The notes: generated by a model from the sequence alone, not told the origin. Counted from the stretch's first letter, positions 39,242 to 48,123 are shown. The stretch: DNA of 64,000 nt from Mammaliicoccus sp. Dog046 (GCF_034039665.1 NZ_CP120131.1:1950499-2014498); one strand, 5' to 3'. Numbers and translations: made by a program.

Positions 39242-39565
39242 TCATGATAAGTTTTTAGCGTCAATAACTTTTTGAATATTCTCAACTATAAACGGGACGG
39301 ATTGAAAAGCATAAATACGCTTCATCACTTTATCCTGTTTCATAATAAATAGTACTGGCACCGACTGAATCTCATAATCTTTACAAAATTCAGGGTAAAA
39401 ATTCAAATCGCTTTTATTGATTGGTAATTGTGTAATTTGGTTTGCTATATCCAGCATGCGTTCTGATATTTTACATGTACCACATGTCGGTGTGTAACCA
39501 AATAATAAATGAATGTCTTCATCAAAATGCTTGTATATATCGTTCGATATTTCTGTGTGTGTCAT
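39242..39565 (-). CDS. Thioredoxin-like protein
   Basis: A 107-residue thioredoxin-fold protein with C-x-x-C in TPTCGTCKISERML and cis-proline region QSVPVLFIMKQDK. It overlaps the upstream Toprim gene by 44 bases, so the pair is co-transcribed. A role in thiol redox is likely; no partner is evident. Confidence 0.82.
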   Translation of the reverse strand: MTHTEISNDIYKHFDEDIHLLFGYTPTCGTCKISERMLDIANQITQLPINKSDLNFYPEFCKDYEIQSVPVLFIMKQDKVMKRIYAFQSVPFIVENIQKVIDAKNLS

Positions 39566-39926
39566 GATAACGGTACTTCCCTTTCAATACAAAATCATTG
39601 TTCACTGCAAATCCATGATAGTTTAACACATTCGCTAAGTATTGTCTTGGGCAGCGTGCTACTTCTGAAAAAGTAGAATCTATATAAATATGATGACTTT
39701 CACTTACATATTTTTCAAACCATTTTCTAATACGTTTGCCTTCTTTATCTTGATCCACAAGCACGTATACTTGTGCACCATAAATTTCATCTAAAAGCTC
39801 GTCCATCTTTTCTACACCCATTGTTCCATGGGTGCATATAATATGAACTTGATCATTTAATACTTCTTTCACTCGTTTCTTATCTGAAATACCTTCTACG
39901 ATTAAAACTTTTTTTATGATCGTCAT
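39522..39926 (-). CDS. Toprim domain protein (YusF-like)
   Basis: A 134-residue protein consisting mainly of one Toprim domain: KVLIVEGISDKKRV carries the conserved Glu and VYVLVDQDKEGKRIRKW the D-x-D. Such small Toprim proteins are seen beside gcvH in Bacillales, as here. Nuclease or primase-related activity is possible but unproven. I chose the ATG at 39926, with AAGGTG upstream. Confidence 0.82.
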   Translation of the reverse strand: MTIIKKVLIVEGISDKKRVKEVLNDQVHIICTHGTMGVEKMDELLDEIYGAQVYVLVDQDKEGKRIRKWFEKYVSESHHIYIDSTFSEVARCPRQYLANVLNYHGFAVNNDFVLKGKYRYHDTHRNIERYIQAF

Positions 39927-39987
39927 GGGCTTCACCTTCTACAAATGAATAATATTAGTGTTCAACTTCAAAATGAAACTACAAAAA

Positions 39988-40016
39988 ACTCCATGATACT
40001 ACAGTACCGTGGAGTT
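39988..40016 (-). terminator. Terminator of gcvH
   Basis: AACTCCA / TGGAGTT outer stem with an inner TACT / AGTA pairing and T6 on the minus strand. Confidence 0.72.
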
Positions 40017-40026
40017 AAATGTCATG

Positions 40027-40407
40027 CTATTCACCTATCATTTCGCTATACGCATCCGCGTCTAATAACTCATCTAATTGAGCTTTGTCAGTTAATTCAA
40101 CTTTAACCATCCAAGCTTTGTCATATGATGATTCATTAACAAATTCCGGACTATCTTCTAGTTCTTCGTTTACTTCAACGACTTTACCAGATAGTGGTGC
40201 ATATAGTTCAGAAACTGTCTTAACAGATTCTACACTACCGAATGAATCTCCACTTGTTAATGCGTCACCTTCTTCAGGTAACTCAACGAACACAATGTCC
40301 CCTAATTCTGATTGAGCAAAATCAGTAATACCGATTGTTGCAACATCGCCATCTACTTTTACCCATTCATGTTCTTTTGAATATTTTAACTCACTAGGCA
40401 CTGTCAA
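40027..40407 (-). CDS. gcvH: Glycine cleavage system H protein
   Basis: A 126-residue lipoyl carrier. The lipoylated lysine lies in [18 protein letters not shown]. In staphylococci GcvH is also the relay for lipoyl groups to other E2 subunits. The start has GGAGG nearby. The lipoyl synthase gene lipA is in the same window. Confidence 0.96.
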   Translation of the reverse strand: MTVPSELKYSKEHEWVKVDGDVATIGITDFAQSELGDIVFVELPEEGDALTSGDSFGSVESVKTVSELYAPLSGKVVEVNEELEDSPEFVNESSYDKAWMVKVELTDKAQLDELLDADAYSEMIGE

Positions 40408-40474
40408 AGTAATCCCCTCCTATATGTAATTCAATTATTATCATGACATAAAGCGATTATTCAAGCAACTATTT

Positions 40475-40828
40475 TTATAACCAAGTATTACGATATTCTT
40501 CTTCTTTGAAGCCTAACGTTACTTTGTTACCTAATACTGCTAATGGTCGTTTAATTAACATGCCATCTGAAGCTAATAAATCGAATTTTTCATTGTCTGA
40601 TAAATCTTGCATTTTATCCTTCAAGCCTAACTCGCGGTATTTAGCACCTCTAGAATTAAATAATTGATCAACAGTAATTTCTGTTCCATCAATCATATCC
40701 TTTAGTTCTTTAGCTGTAGGTGTAAGTTGTGTAATATCAATCGGTTCAAAACTCGCACCATTCATTTCTAAGAACTTTGCTGCTTTTTTACAAGTTGTAC
40801 AATTAGGATATTGATAAAATTTTATCAT
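40475..40828 (-). CDS. ArsC/Spx-family protein (YusI-like)
   Basis: A 117-residue thioredoxin-fold protein with C-x-x-C in YPNCTTCKKAAKFLE and the IKRPLAVLGNKVTLGFKEEEY C-terminal region. It belongs to the ArsC/Spx superfamily, YusI type. It probably acts as a disulfide reductase or regulator, not as a real arsenate reductase, since no ars genes are adjacent. It is transcribed towards gcvH. Confidence 0.85.
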   Translation of the reverse strand: MIKFYQYPNCTTCKKAAKFLEMNGASFEPIDITQLTPTAKELKDMIDGTEITVDQLFNSRGAKYRELGLKDKMQDLSDNEKFDLLASDGMLIKRPLAVLGNKVTLGFKEEEYRNTWL

Positions 40829-40970
40829 GTACTTACCTCCATCTGTCTATTTAAATCCATTATAACAATATTAACGTTCAACATGATAGTAATGAGTTAA
40901 ATATTTTTTTTAATATTGAAAATAAGATATAATCCAAGTATAAGTATAATATCTAAGGAGCAAATAAATC

Positions 40971-41291
40971 ATGAGAACAATTAGTCAATATGCAGAATTC
41001 GAAGAAATTACACAAAGTGAAACACCTGTCGTTGTAAAATTCTTTGCTGATTGGTGTCCAGATTGCACGAGAATGAATCAATGGATTGATCCTATTATTG
41101 ATGAATATAGTCAATACAACTGGTATCAAATCAATCGTGACCAAGTGCCAGAAGCAGCAACTGAAAATGATGTTATGGGTATCCCAAGTTTATTAGTATT
41201 CTCTAAAAACGAAAAGCTTGCCCACTTACATTCAGCTAATGCGAAAACACCTGAAGATGTAAAAGCTTTCTTAGCTGAACATTTAAAATAA
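40971..41291 (+). CDS. Thioredoxin-family protein
   Basis: A 106-residue thioredoxin with active site W-C-P-D-C in FFADWCPDCTRMN and cis-Pro loop MGIPSLLVFSKNEK. The CPDC dipeptide differs from classical CGPC and suggests a dedicated reductant. It starts after AAGGAGCAAATAAATC and is divergent from the YusI-like gene. Confidence 0.87.
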   Translation: MRTISQYAEFEEITQSETPVVVKFFADWCPDCTRMNQWIDPIIDEYSQYNWYQINRDQVPEAATENDVMGIPSLLVFSKNEKLAHLHSANAKTPEDVKAFLAEHLK

Positions 41292-41299
41292 TATAAAAA

Positions 41300-41417
41300 G
41301 GGAGCGGGACAGAAATCTAATTTATAAAAAAAGATTTCGTAGTCCCGCCCCGGCAAGGATGACTAGAGTTGAAAAAAGCTTGATACAAGCGCATTTTTAA
41401 CTCAGTCATCTACTGCC
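41300..41417. repeat. Structured intergenic element with two adjacent hairpins
   Basis: Hairpin 1 pairs GCGGGAC with GTCCCGC (41300-41351), with an inner AAATCT/AGATTT stem. Hairpin 2 begins at once: GGCA, GATGACT, AGTT and GCTT pair in order with AAGC, AACT, AGTCATC and TGCC (41352-41417). It resembles, from memory, the staphylococcal intergenic family beginning GGGACAGAAAT and ending GTCCCNCCCC. Function unknown. Confidence 0.7.
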
Positions 41418-41426
41418 AAGATACTA

Positions 41427-41465
41427 AAAGAGACTGGGACATTATATTATGTCCCAGTCTCTTTT
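41427..41465. terminator. Bidirectional terminator before the nitroreductase
   Basis: AAAAGAGACTGGGACAT / ATGTCCCAGTCTCTTTT stem with a 5-base loop, flanked by A and T tracts. Confidence 0.88.
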
Positions 41466-41467
41466 AT

Positions 41468-42007
41468 TTACCATCTTGTTAATATAGATTGGTTTTTTCT
41501 TTTCATTAATTTAACGTTCGGATCTGGTTCTGTAATATATAAGAATCCATTCACTTCTTCATCTGCATGTGCATCAACAATACTTCTAAATGACGGCTTG
41601 AAGATAAATTCCGGTGTCTTCCAACAAGATCCCATTCCTTCAGCATGTACAAGTAACATTAAGTTTTGCACAAATGCACCAATTGCCATTTGATCTTCTA
41701 AGTATTCTTTTTGTCTCGGATCACGTTTAGATAATATAACAAACATGCCTCCGACTTTAGTTACTTTATTAATGTATTTATCCTGCTTTTCTTTATCATT
41801 TGGAAATGCAGATTCCGCAACTTGTTCTGCGAAATCGGGAATTTGTTTTTTACTAATATAAACCAATCTCCAAGGTTCTCTCATTCCATGATTCGGCGCA
41901 TATGCAGCAAGTTCAACTAAAGATAATACTTTTTCTTCGTCGATGTACATTTCATAATCATAATTCTTTACGCTACGTCTTTCTATAATAGCTTGCTTTA
42001 ATTCCAT
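41468..42007 (-). CDS. Nitroreductase-family FMN oxidoreductase
   Basis: A 179-residue nitroreductase-fold flavoprotein with IIERRSVKNYD at the N terminus (FMN phosphate contacts), APNHGMREPWRLVYI and the central GAFVQNLMLLVHAEGMGSCWKTPEFIF. It probably reduces quinones or nitro compounds using NAD(P)H. It follows aroD by 11 bp. Confidence 0.87.
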   Translation of the reverse strand: MELKQAIIERRSVKNYDYEMYIDEEKVLSLVELAAYAPNHGMREPWRLVYISKKQIPDFAEQVAESAFPNDKEKQDKYINKVTKVGGMFVILSKRDPRQKEYLEDQMAIGAFVQNLMLLVHAEGMGSCWKTPEFIFKPSFRSIVDAHADEEVNGFLYITEPDPNVKLMKRKNQSILTRW

Positions 42008-42018
42008 CTTCTACACTC

Positions 42019-42756
42019 CTACTTTTGATATAAAGCGAGTTGCTCTTTTATTTCTTTCACATGTAATTGTCCAGGTGCCGCTTCTTTACCAACGTAACCA
42101 TAAGTAAATTTAGATCCAAATAGTCCACCTGTAATTCGTGTCATTCTTCCTAATTCACCCATAGATATGCCAATCACATCGATATCCAATTGATGATACG
42201 CTCTATTCATTGCATTAAGCATTGCAAGTAGATGCTTTTCATTTTGAGGCATTACAGCTAATTTTCCGATGTCTGCACCTAATTCTGCCATTTTTTCAAA
42301 AGTAACATACATCTCTTCTACATCTGGTGTTGATTTAAAATCATGATGTGAAATGATAATTTTAACTTCATGATTTTGTGCTTTTGTAATACAATTCATC
42401 AAATTATCTTCATACGTATCAAGTTGAATATCTACATAATCCACTTTTTTATTATGAATCATGTCTTGCATTAATTTATAGTAAGTTTCATGATCGAATT
42501 CTCCAAACCCACCTTGCCCTACTGAACGATAAGTGAACAAGATTGGTGCTTGTTGATATGCATCTTTAAAAGTCATTAATGTTTTATTAATGTTTTCAAT
42601 TGATGTATCTGCTAACGTATCTGCTCTAAACTCCACGATATCTATTGAATCTTTGTTTAATTCAAGTTCTTGAACAGTTTTTTTGATATCTTCTTCTGTT
42701 TCTAACGATATTGTCGCAACGATATAAGGAAACGTTTTCTTTTGTTCATCAGTCAT
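42019..42756 (-). CDS. aroD: Type I 3-dehydroquinate dehydratase
   Basis: A 245-residue shikimate-pathway enzyme that dehydrates 3-dehydroquinate through a Schiff base. The catalytic histidine is in IIISHHDFKSTP and the Schiff-base lysine in GADIGKLAVMPQNE. I chose the ATG at 42756 because GGAGG lies seven bases upstream; the ATG two codons earlier is too close to it. Confidence 0.94.
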   Translation of the reverse strand: MTDEQKKTFPYIVATISLETEEDIKKTVQELELNKDSIDIVEFRADTLADTSIENINKTLMTFKDAYQQAPILFTYRSVGQGGFGEFDHETYYKLMQDMIHNKKVDYVDIQLDTYEDNLMNCITKAQNHEVKIIISHHDFKSTPDVEEMYVTFEKMAELGADIGKLAVMPQNEKHLLAMLNAMNRAYHQLDIDVIGISMGELGRMTRITGGLFGSKFTYGYVGKEAAPGQLHVKEIKEQLALYQK

Positions 42757-43060
42757 AGTCATTCCTCCAATGTTCTTCTATTTATATTTTACATGAGTAG
42801 CGATATTTTTTCTATGAATCTATGCATTTACTTCACATACTTCGTACATTTAGTTGAGTTTATAAATTATATTAATTGAATATTAAAGTTATATTTATCT
42901 TAAACTTATGTAGATTTATTTCCCTAATTACTATAAAATAAAAGTAATTAATAATCACAACAATTGTTATACATTCACTTAACAACTGGTCTATTCTCCT
43001 TTTTAGCTATGTATAGACAATTTAGTCTTATTAAAATTATTATTAAAAGGGGGGAATATT

Positions 43061-43834
43061 ATGGCAAATTCTAACCAGAATCCATTTAACACGAATGCTT
43101 CGGGACAGCAAAACTCGCAACAAAGTAATCCATTTAACGATTCAAACGGGAGTAATCCACCACCTACCTCTGGTGATGAAAATGGTTCTAGCATGAAACC
43201 TTGGCTATTTGGCTGTGGTGGGTGTTTAGTTATCTTCATCATTTTGGCAGTCATTCTTGGTGCATGTGCAGCAACTCCAATCAAAAATCAAATTGACAAC
43301 ATGACTAACAAAACAGAAGAAAAATCTACAGAGGAAAAATCAACTGAAGAAGACACTACAGAAGAGTCAACAACTGAAGAATCTACAACCGAGGAATCTA
43401 CGACAGAAGAAGATAGCAGTAGTTCAACTACAGAAAGAAAATCTACATCTGTTGGTAATTCAATTGATGTGGTCGGTACAAAAGTAACTGTTGATAGAGC
43501 TGAATTCGTTGAACCAAGTTCTAAATATAGTAAACCTTCTAAAGGTAAAGTATTAAAAGTTTACTACAAACTTCAAAATATTAATAACTCTAGTTTATAC
43601 GTAAGTGATTCAAACTTCGGTATTCTTGCAGATGGATCTCGTGTTTCTAAATTCTATGGTATGGACGATACAGACGATGGATTCTCAGCCAGTCTAAAAC
43701 CAGGTGAATCTGATGAAGGTTATGTTTATTATGATGTACCTGACGCAGATAAATATGAAGTTTATCTCAAATTACGTTCATCTGAAAAAGCTTACGAAAT
43801 GAAATGGAACATCAATGATTCAGACGTAAAGTAA
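43061..43834 (+). CDS. Membrane-anchored DUF4352-type (telokin-like) protein
   Basis: A 257-residue protein. An N-terminal Asn/Ser/Gln-rich cytosolic stretch precedes one membrane segment (CLVIFIILAVILGACAA). This is followed by a Thr/Glu-rich tandem spacer built on TTEES, then an extracellular beta-sandwich (about residues 130-257) with VTVDRAEFVEP, GKVLKVYYKLQN and EGYVYYDVPD. The domain looks like DUF4352. A paralogue with the same domain is encoded at 46233-47477. AAGGGGGG precedes the ATG. Role unknown; surface ligand binding is a guess. Confidence 0.72.
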   Translation: MANSNQNPFNTNASGQQNSQQSNPFNDSNGSNPPPTSGDENGSSMKPWLFGCGGCLVIFIILAVILGACAATPIKNQIDNMTNKTEEKSTEEKSTEEDTTEESTTEESTTEESTTEEDSSSSTTERKSTSVGNSIDVVGTKVTVDRAEFVEPSSKYSKPSKGKVLKVYYKLQNINNSSLYVSDSNFGILADGSRVSKFYGMDDTDDGFSASLKPGESDEGYVYYDVPDADKYEVYLKLRSSEKAYEMKWNINDSDVK

Positions 43835-43917
43835 CGACAAAAGATGAAGCACAGAATTCAACATCTCAGTTTAAACATCGCTTCTTCTATTAATCATCTT
43901 GCAAATTTGAAGATAAT

Positions 43918-43953
43918 AAAAGAGTCTGGGACATAATGTCCCAGACTCTTTTT
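43918..43953. terminator. Terminator after the first DUF4352-type gene
   Basis: AAAGAGTCTGGGACAT / ATGTCCCAGACTCTTT stem with almost no loop, then T residues. It shares GTCTGGGACAT with the terminator at 41427. Confidence 0.85.
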
Positions 43954-43982
43954 GTCCATTAACTATATATAGATTAACCATG

Positions 43983-44146
43983 CTAGCAGGATTGTTTCAC
44001 GGAACTATCTCTTTAGATTTTCTAACAAGATTGTTTTCTGAAACTATCTCGTTAGCGTATCATTTTCTTATTTTTTGTAGTAAATTATGCTTTTTTGCGG
44101 GCTATTTTCGCTCTAACGGGATTGTTTCACGGAACTATCTCGTTAG
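43983..44146. repeat. Three copies of a 34-bp palindromic repeat
   Basis: Copies at 43983-44016, 44022-44055 and 44113-44146. Consensus arms are CTAACGGGAT and ATCTCGTTAG around a TTTCACGGAA core. Copies 1 and 3 differ mainly in the arms. They fill the 360-bp gap between the DUF4352-type gene and the DMT transporter. At 44153-44190 a single diverged unit of the 41-bp array family follows. Confidence 0.8.
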
Positions 44147-44195
44147 CCATGCCCAATGTTGTATGTCAGCCCTCACCTGCAATATTTAGCAATTT

Positions 44196-45149
44196 TTATG
44201 ATACTTTTCGATTAAACAATTTATCTATAAAGCTATAGATACACATACCTACAATAATTAAACCGACACCAATCATACTCAATCCGTTCGGTAATGGTAA
44301 TCCCATCAAAATCATTTCTCCAATAATAGCAAATACAACTTCTAAAGATTGCGTGGCTTCTACAGCTGCTAATTGATCTTGATTATCCTTCACTAAGTTC
44401 GTTGCATAGAAGAATAATACTGTTGCAATAATTCCTGAGAATAAAGCAACAACAAATGATTGAACGACTTGATTAAATGATGGTAAACCCTCAATCACAA
44501 CGCCTATTATAAATATCGTGATCCAAATTGGTATTGTAACGAGTGTCATACCGTATACACGTTCTATCGTCCCTATTTCACTATTTACAACTTGCATCAT
44601 TTTTCGATTTCCGAGTGGATAACATACTGCTGCAATTAATATTGGCAAGAACCCTAATAAGAATACATGCATTTCTATATGACGTGCTTGTGGAATTTGT
44701 ATAATGATAATACCAATAAACATGATCCCTGAAATCAACAACGAACGCCATGGAATTTGATGTCTAACCATTGTTTCCTTGCCTTGAATAACTACTTTTT
44801 CAACAAATAATGGTGCTAACAACATGCCACAAATAATCGTAATTTGCCAAGTACCTGAAATTAACCAGCCTGGGCTATATTCGGCAGCGAATGTTAATGG
44901 TGCGTAGAATAATACAAATGCAAAGACGCTCCATATCAACCATGAACGTCGATGATGCTTAATATGTTGTGTAACTACTTTTGTTCTCCCCTTAATAAAT
45001 ACGATTAGCCATAAAAACGGCAACATAAAAATAAATCGAAGCGACGCACTAAAGTACCACGCCCCACCTTCATCTGCCATCATATGATTAAAAACAAAAG
45101 TAACTGCAAAGAATAAAGCTGCAAGAACACCTATTAATATCGCCTTCAT
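44196..45149 (-). CDS. DMT-superfamily (EamA/EmrE-like) transporter
   Basis: A 317-residue membrane protein with about ten hydrophobic segments in two halves. It begins GVLAALFFAVTFVFNHMMADEGG and its C-terminal half contains VEATQSLEVVFAIIGEMILMG, the pattern of multidrug/metabolite exporters of the DMT group. Substrate unknown. A clean AAAGAGAGG precedes the start. It is divergent from ohr. Confidence 0.82.
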   Translation of the reverse strand: MKAILIGVLAALFFAVTFVFNHMMADEGGAWYFSASLRFIFMLPFLWLIVFIKGRTKVVTQHIKHHRRSWLIWSVFAFVLFYAPLTFAAEYSPGWLISGTWQITIICGMLLAPLFVEKVVIQGKETMVRHQIPWRSLLISGIMFIGIIIIQIPQARHIEMHVFLLGFLPILIAAVCYPLGNRKMMQVVNSEIGTIERVYGMTLVTIPIWITIFIIGVVIEGLPSFNQVVQSFVVALFSGIIATVLFFYATNLVKDNQDQLAAVEATQSLEVVFAIIGEMILMGLPLPNGLSMIGVGLIIVGMCIYSFIDKLFNRKVS

Positions 45150-45289
45150 GTCGTAACCTCTCTTTATGTATAATATTTATTATTTCATATTATTAAACAT
45201 TTTTATATTAAAACTTTTTATATATTTATGATTGAAAAAACGTGTTACGGGTAAATATGATATATAAACTTATTAGGAGGTCTTTTTTA

Positions 45290-45706
45290 ATGGCGACTCA
45301 TTATGAAACAAAAGCAACAAACACTGGTGGACGTAAAGGTCATGTATATACAGATGATAAAGCAATTGATGTAGATGTTTTACCACCACAACAAGCAGAC
45401 GGCAAAGCAACAAATCCGGAACAACTATTCGCGGCTGGTTACGCTTCATGTTTCAATGGTGCATTTGATTTAATTCTTAAACAAAATAAAGTACGTGATG
45501 CTGAACCAGAAGTGACTTTAACAGTACGTTTAGTTGATGATGAAAATGCAGAAAGCCCTAAATTAGAAGTAGATATTGATGCTAAAGTAAAAAATCTTTC
45601 TCAAGAAGATGCTGAAAAATATCTAAAAGACGCTCACGATTTCTGCCCATATTCAAAAGCAACACGTAATAATATAGATGTTAAATTAAATGTTGAAACA
45701 GTTTAA
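45290..45706 (+). CDS. ohr: OsmC/Ohr-family organic hydroperoxide peroxiredoxin
   Basis: A 138-residue Ohr-type protein with the peroxidatic cysteine in [14 protein letters not shown] and the resolving cysteine in [13 protein letters not shown], plus the conserved Arg region [12 protein letters not shown]. It reduces organic hydroperoxides. I chose the ATG at 45290, preceded by TAGGAGG. Confidence 0.93.
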   Translation: MATHYETKATNTGGRKGHVYTDDKAIDVDVLPPQQADGKATNPEQLFAAGYASCFNGAFDLILKQNKVRDAEPEVTLTVRLVDDENAESPKLEVDIDAKVKNLSQEDAEKYLKDAHDFCPYSKATRNNIDVKLNVETV

Positions 45707-45759
45707 TTTATGCTGAGAGAAGCGGCTGAGATATAATGTCTCAGCTTATACTTTGAACA

Positions 45760-45794
45760 AACTGAACTTAGATTGATAAGTTCAGTTTTTTTTG
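45760..45794 (+). terminator. Terminator of ohr
   Basis: AACTGAACTTA / TAAGTTCAGTT stem with a 6-base loop and eight T. A weaker GCTGAGA/TCTCAGC hairpin lies just upstream. Confidence 0.85.
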
Positions 45795-45834
45795 TGTGTA
45801 AATATTAATAGGATTCTCTTGCTTATCGGATGTT

Positions 45835-46163
45835 CGACGGCTCAATGTTGCTTGTCGAGCCTCACTTGCAATGTTCAGGCGCTCAATGTTGCTTGTCGAG
45901 CCTCACTTGCAATGTTCAGGCGCTCAATGTTGCTTGTCGGGCTCCACTTGCAATGTTCAGGCGCTCAATGTTGCTTGTCAGCCCTCACTTGCAATGTTCA
46001 GACGCTCAATGTTGCTTGTCAGCCTCCACTTGCAATGTTCAGGCGCTCAATGTTGCTTGTCGGGCTCCACTTGCAATGTTCAGGCGCTCAATGTTGCTTG
46101 TCAGCCCTCACTTGCAATGTTCAGACGCTCAATGTTGCTTGTCAGGCCTCACTTGCAATGTTC
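45835..46163. repeat. Tandem array B of 41-bp units (8 copies)
   Basis: TTGCTTGTC recurs at 45848, 45889, 45930, 45971, 46012, 46053, 46094 and 46135, exactly 41 bp apart. The core TTGCTTGTC...CACTTGCAATGTTCAG is shared with array A at 36105-36432, but here the linker is GCGCTCAA in place of GCGCCCCA. It lies between the convergent ohr gene and the second DUF4352-type gene. Confidence 0.92.
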
Positions 46164-46194
46164 GACACTATATTCAACTTATTTTCAACACAAA

Positions 46195-46224
46195 AAAAGA
46201 GGTTGGGATTCCCAACCTCTTTTA
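46195..46224. terminator. Terminator of the second DUF4352-type gene
   Basis: AAAGAGGTTGGGA / TCCCAACCTCTTT stem with poly-A/poly-T flanks. Confidence 0.85.
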
Positions 46225-46232
46225 TATACATC

Positions 46233-47477
46233 TTATCTTTCTTCAGATGATGAATTTGATTTTTCTTTTGCTTTTTGAGCTGCCTGTTGAGCGGCTCTTT
46301 CTTTTGCTTGTTGTTGTTGCTGTTGCTTAGCATCTTCAGCGGCTTGTTGTTGTTTTTGTTGCTCGGCTTTTTGTTCTGCTGCCTTTTGTTCTGCAGCTTT
46401 TTGCTCTGCAGCTTTCTGTTCAGCGGCCTTCTGCTCTGCGGCTTTTTGATCTGCCGCCTTTTGTTCAGCTGCCTTTTGCTCTGCTTCTTGTTCCTTTTTA
46501 GCATTAGCTTGTTCTTCTTGTTTTCGTTGTTTTTCTTCTTCAGCAGCTTTTTTATCCGCTTCTTGTTGCTGCTGTTTCTCTTCTTGAGCTGCTTTTTTAT
46601 CCGCTTCTTGTTGACGTTTCTTCTCGTCTGCAGCTGCTTGTTTATCTTGTTCTTGCTGGCGTTTTTTCTCATCTGCAGCTGCTTGCTTATCTGCTTCTTG
46701 CTGACGTTTCTTTTCTGCATCATTATTATTCGGTGGTGCTACTGTAGGTTGTTCACTTGTTTGAAGTTCTTGAGGTGGTAACATTTGATTTTCATTTGTT
46801 TGTTGTTTATCTTCATTAATTGATTTACGTGGAATATCCCATACCGCTTTATATGGTTTTTTAGATGGTTTGTAATCCATTTCTACTTTATAACCATTCA
46901 TATCTGCCACGTCATAATATACATATGCAGATTCAGATTGACCTTTTTCTAATTGATATTGGAATCCACCTTTATTATCTTTCATACCGTTAAATTGTGG
47001 CTGCGCTTCACCATCTGTTGTAACTTTAAAATTCGTATGATCGATTAAAGCTTTTTCTTTATTTAAATTCTTAAATTTATAGTTAACCTTTAAAATTTTA
47101 CCATTTTGAGAATATGAATATCCGTCATCTGGTTCGACAAATTCAGCTTTTGTTACTGTGACTTCTAATTCATTGACTCTTATTTTGTCACCTATTTTTA
47201 AATTTTTTAAATCTTTTTTAGATGTGTCTGCTATTTTCTTATCTTGAACACCTTTATCTTCATTAAATAGCTTGCTGTATGAATAGTCTTTATTAAATGC
47301 CATGCTTACAAATATACAAGCAAAACAAATAGCACCTATAAAGAACATTATAATTGTACTCACTAAATAGCTTCCATAAGCACGATCTTTAGCATATTTG
47401 ACTACTGCAGTTACTAAAGTCGTTATAAAGGCAATGGATATAATTATCCATAGTATTACAAAAAGTAAACTACTCAT
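46233..47477 (-). CDS. DUF4352-type membrane protein with Gln/Ala/Glu/Lys-rich tail
   Basis: A 414-residue protein. Two membrane segments at the N terminus (FVILWIIISIAFITTLVTAVV and LVSTIIMFFIGAICFACIFV) are followed by a DUF4352-like beta domain (about residues 90-215: VTVTKAEFVEPDDG, ILKVNYKFKNLN, SAYVYYDVADM). Then comes a 170-residue low-complexity tail of EEKKRQQEADKQAA and AEQKAA repeats, probably a long charged helix. The beta domain parallels the protein at 43061. The tail consists of near-identical DNA repeats likely to vary in copy number. Confidence 0.72.
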   Translation of the reverse strand: MSSLLFVILWIIISIAFITTLVTAVVKYAKDRAYGSYLVSTIIMFFIGAICFACIFVSMAFNKDYSYSKLFNEDKGVQDKKIADTSKKDLKNLKIGDKIRVNELEVTVTKAEFVEPDDGYSYSQNGKILKVNYKFKNLNKEKALIDHTNFKVTTDGEAQPQFNGMKDNKGGFQYQLEKGQSESAYVYYDVADMNGYKVEMDYKPSKKPYKAVWDIPRKSINEDKQQTNENQMLPPQELQTSEQPTVAPPNNNDAEKKRQQEADKQAAADEKKRQQEQDKQAAADEKKRQQEADKKAAQEEKQQQQEADKKAAEEEKQRKQEEQANAKKEQEAEQKAAEQKAADQKAAEQKAAEQKAAEQKAAEQKAAEQKAEQQKQQQAAEDAKQQQQQQAKERAAQQAAQKAKEKSNSSSEER

Positions 47478-47586
47478 TGCTTCCCTCCTTATTTTTTGTT
47501 TATTATTTTCATGATAGCACGAATTCCTTAAAAAATAGTGCTAAATTAATTAATTTCTTGCAATTATTATCATTAATTATACAATT

Positions 47587-48123
47587 TTATTCATTTTCTA
47601 AATTTTCAAATGAAAGTTCGTACAAATCTTTGTCATCCAAATTCACAAAATTATCAATAGAAATTCTATATTCATTTGAATCTCTCTTTTTCGAAACTTG
47701 ACCATTATACTTTAACTCAACTGTCATATTTGTTTGATACCCGTTATTTTCAATCGTATTTCTAAACTCTTCAAAAACCTTTTGATTAATTGGAATTAAA
47801 TAAAACTGATTGTTCGGCAATATATTGATATGTTTACTTTGAAGTATTTCATTATCGTTTAATTTTAAAACAACTTCGATATTTCTAGCCGAACCACCGC
47901 CTAAATTTAATAACTTAAAAGCGGTATGAACATACTCATGGTCAGAAGAAGTTAAGTTAACTACTTTAATATCGTCTTTCTTTTCTAAAATAATTTGATC
48001 AAAAGATAAATAAGGTATAAACGAAATTTTTATTTGCCTAATTTGAATCATAACGGAAATAAAGTACAAAATTGCCATAATAAAAGTCCCTATAGACCCA
48101 ATCGCCTGTATAATGCTAATCAT
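47587..48123 (-). CDS. Membrane-anchored protein, unknown
   Basis: A 178-residue protein with one N-terminal membrane segment (IGTFIMAILYFISVMIQI) and a soluble remainder of about 140 residues that looks beta-rich (HTAFKLLNLGGGSARNIEVV). No family is recognised. GAGGTGAGAAT precedes the ATG. It is divergent from the MazG-like gene. Confidence 0.6.
   Translation of the reverse strand: MISIIQAIGSIGTFIMAILYFISVMIQIRQIKISFIPYLSFDQIILEKKDDIKVVNLTSSDHEYVHTAFKLLNLGGGSARNIEVVLKLNDNEILQSKHINILPNNQFYLIPINQKVFEEFRNTIENNGYQTNMTVELKYNGQVSKKRDSNEYRISIDNFVNLDDKDLYELSFENLENE

Noticed and set aside
40475..40828. Arsenate reductase
   Set aside because: The fold is ArsC/Spx-like but no arsR, arsB or catalytic arsenate motif set is adjacent; YusI-type assignment is safer.
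45792..46330. Cys-rich repeat frames over array B
   Set aside because: Same reason as array A; several frames are equally open and none has a convincing start.
46142..46781. Long Lys/Gln/Asn-rich and Leu/Phe/Cys-rich frames opposite or out of frame with the DUF4352-type tail
   Set aside because: They are shadows of the low-complexity coding tail of the gene at 46233-47477.
46233..47477. TolA-like or surface adhesin protein
   Set aside because: The Ala/Lys/Gln-rich tail resembles TolA composition, but there is no LPXTG anchor and composition alone is not evidence of homology.
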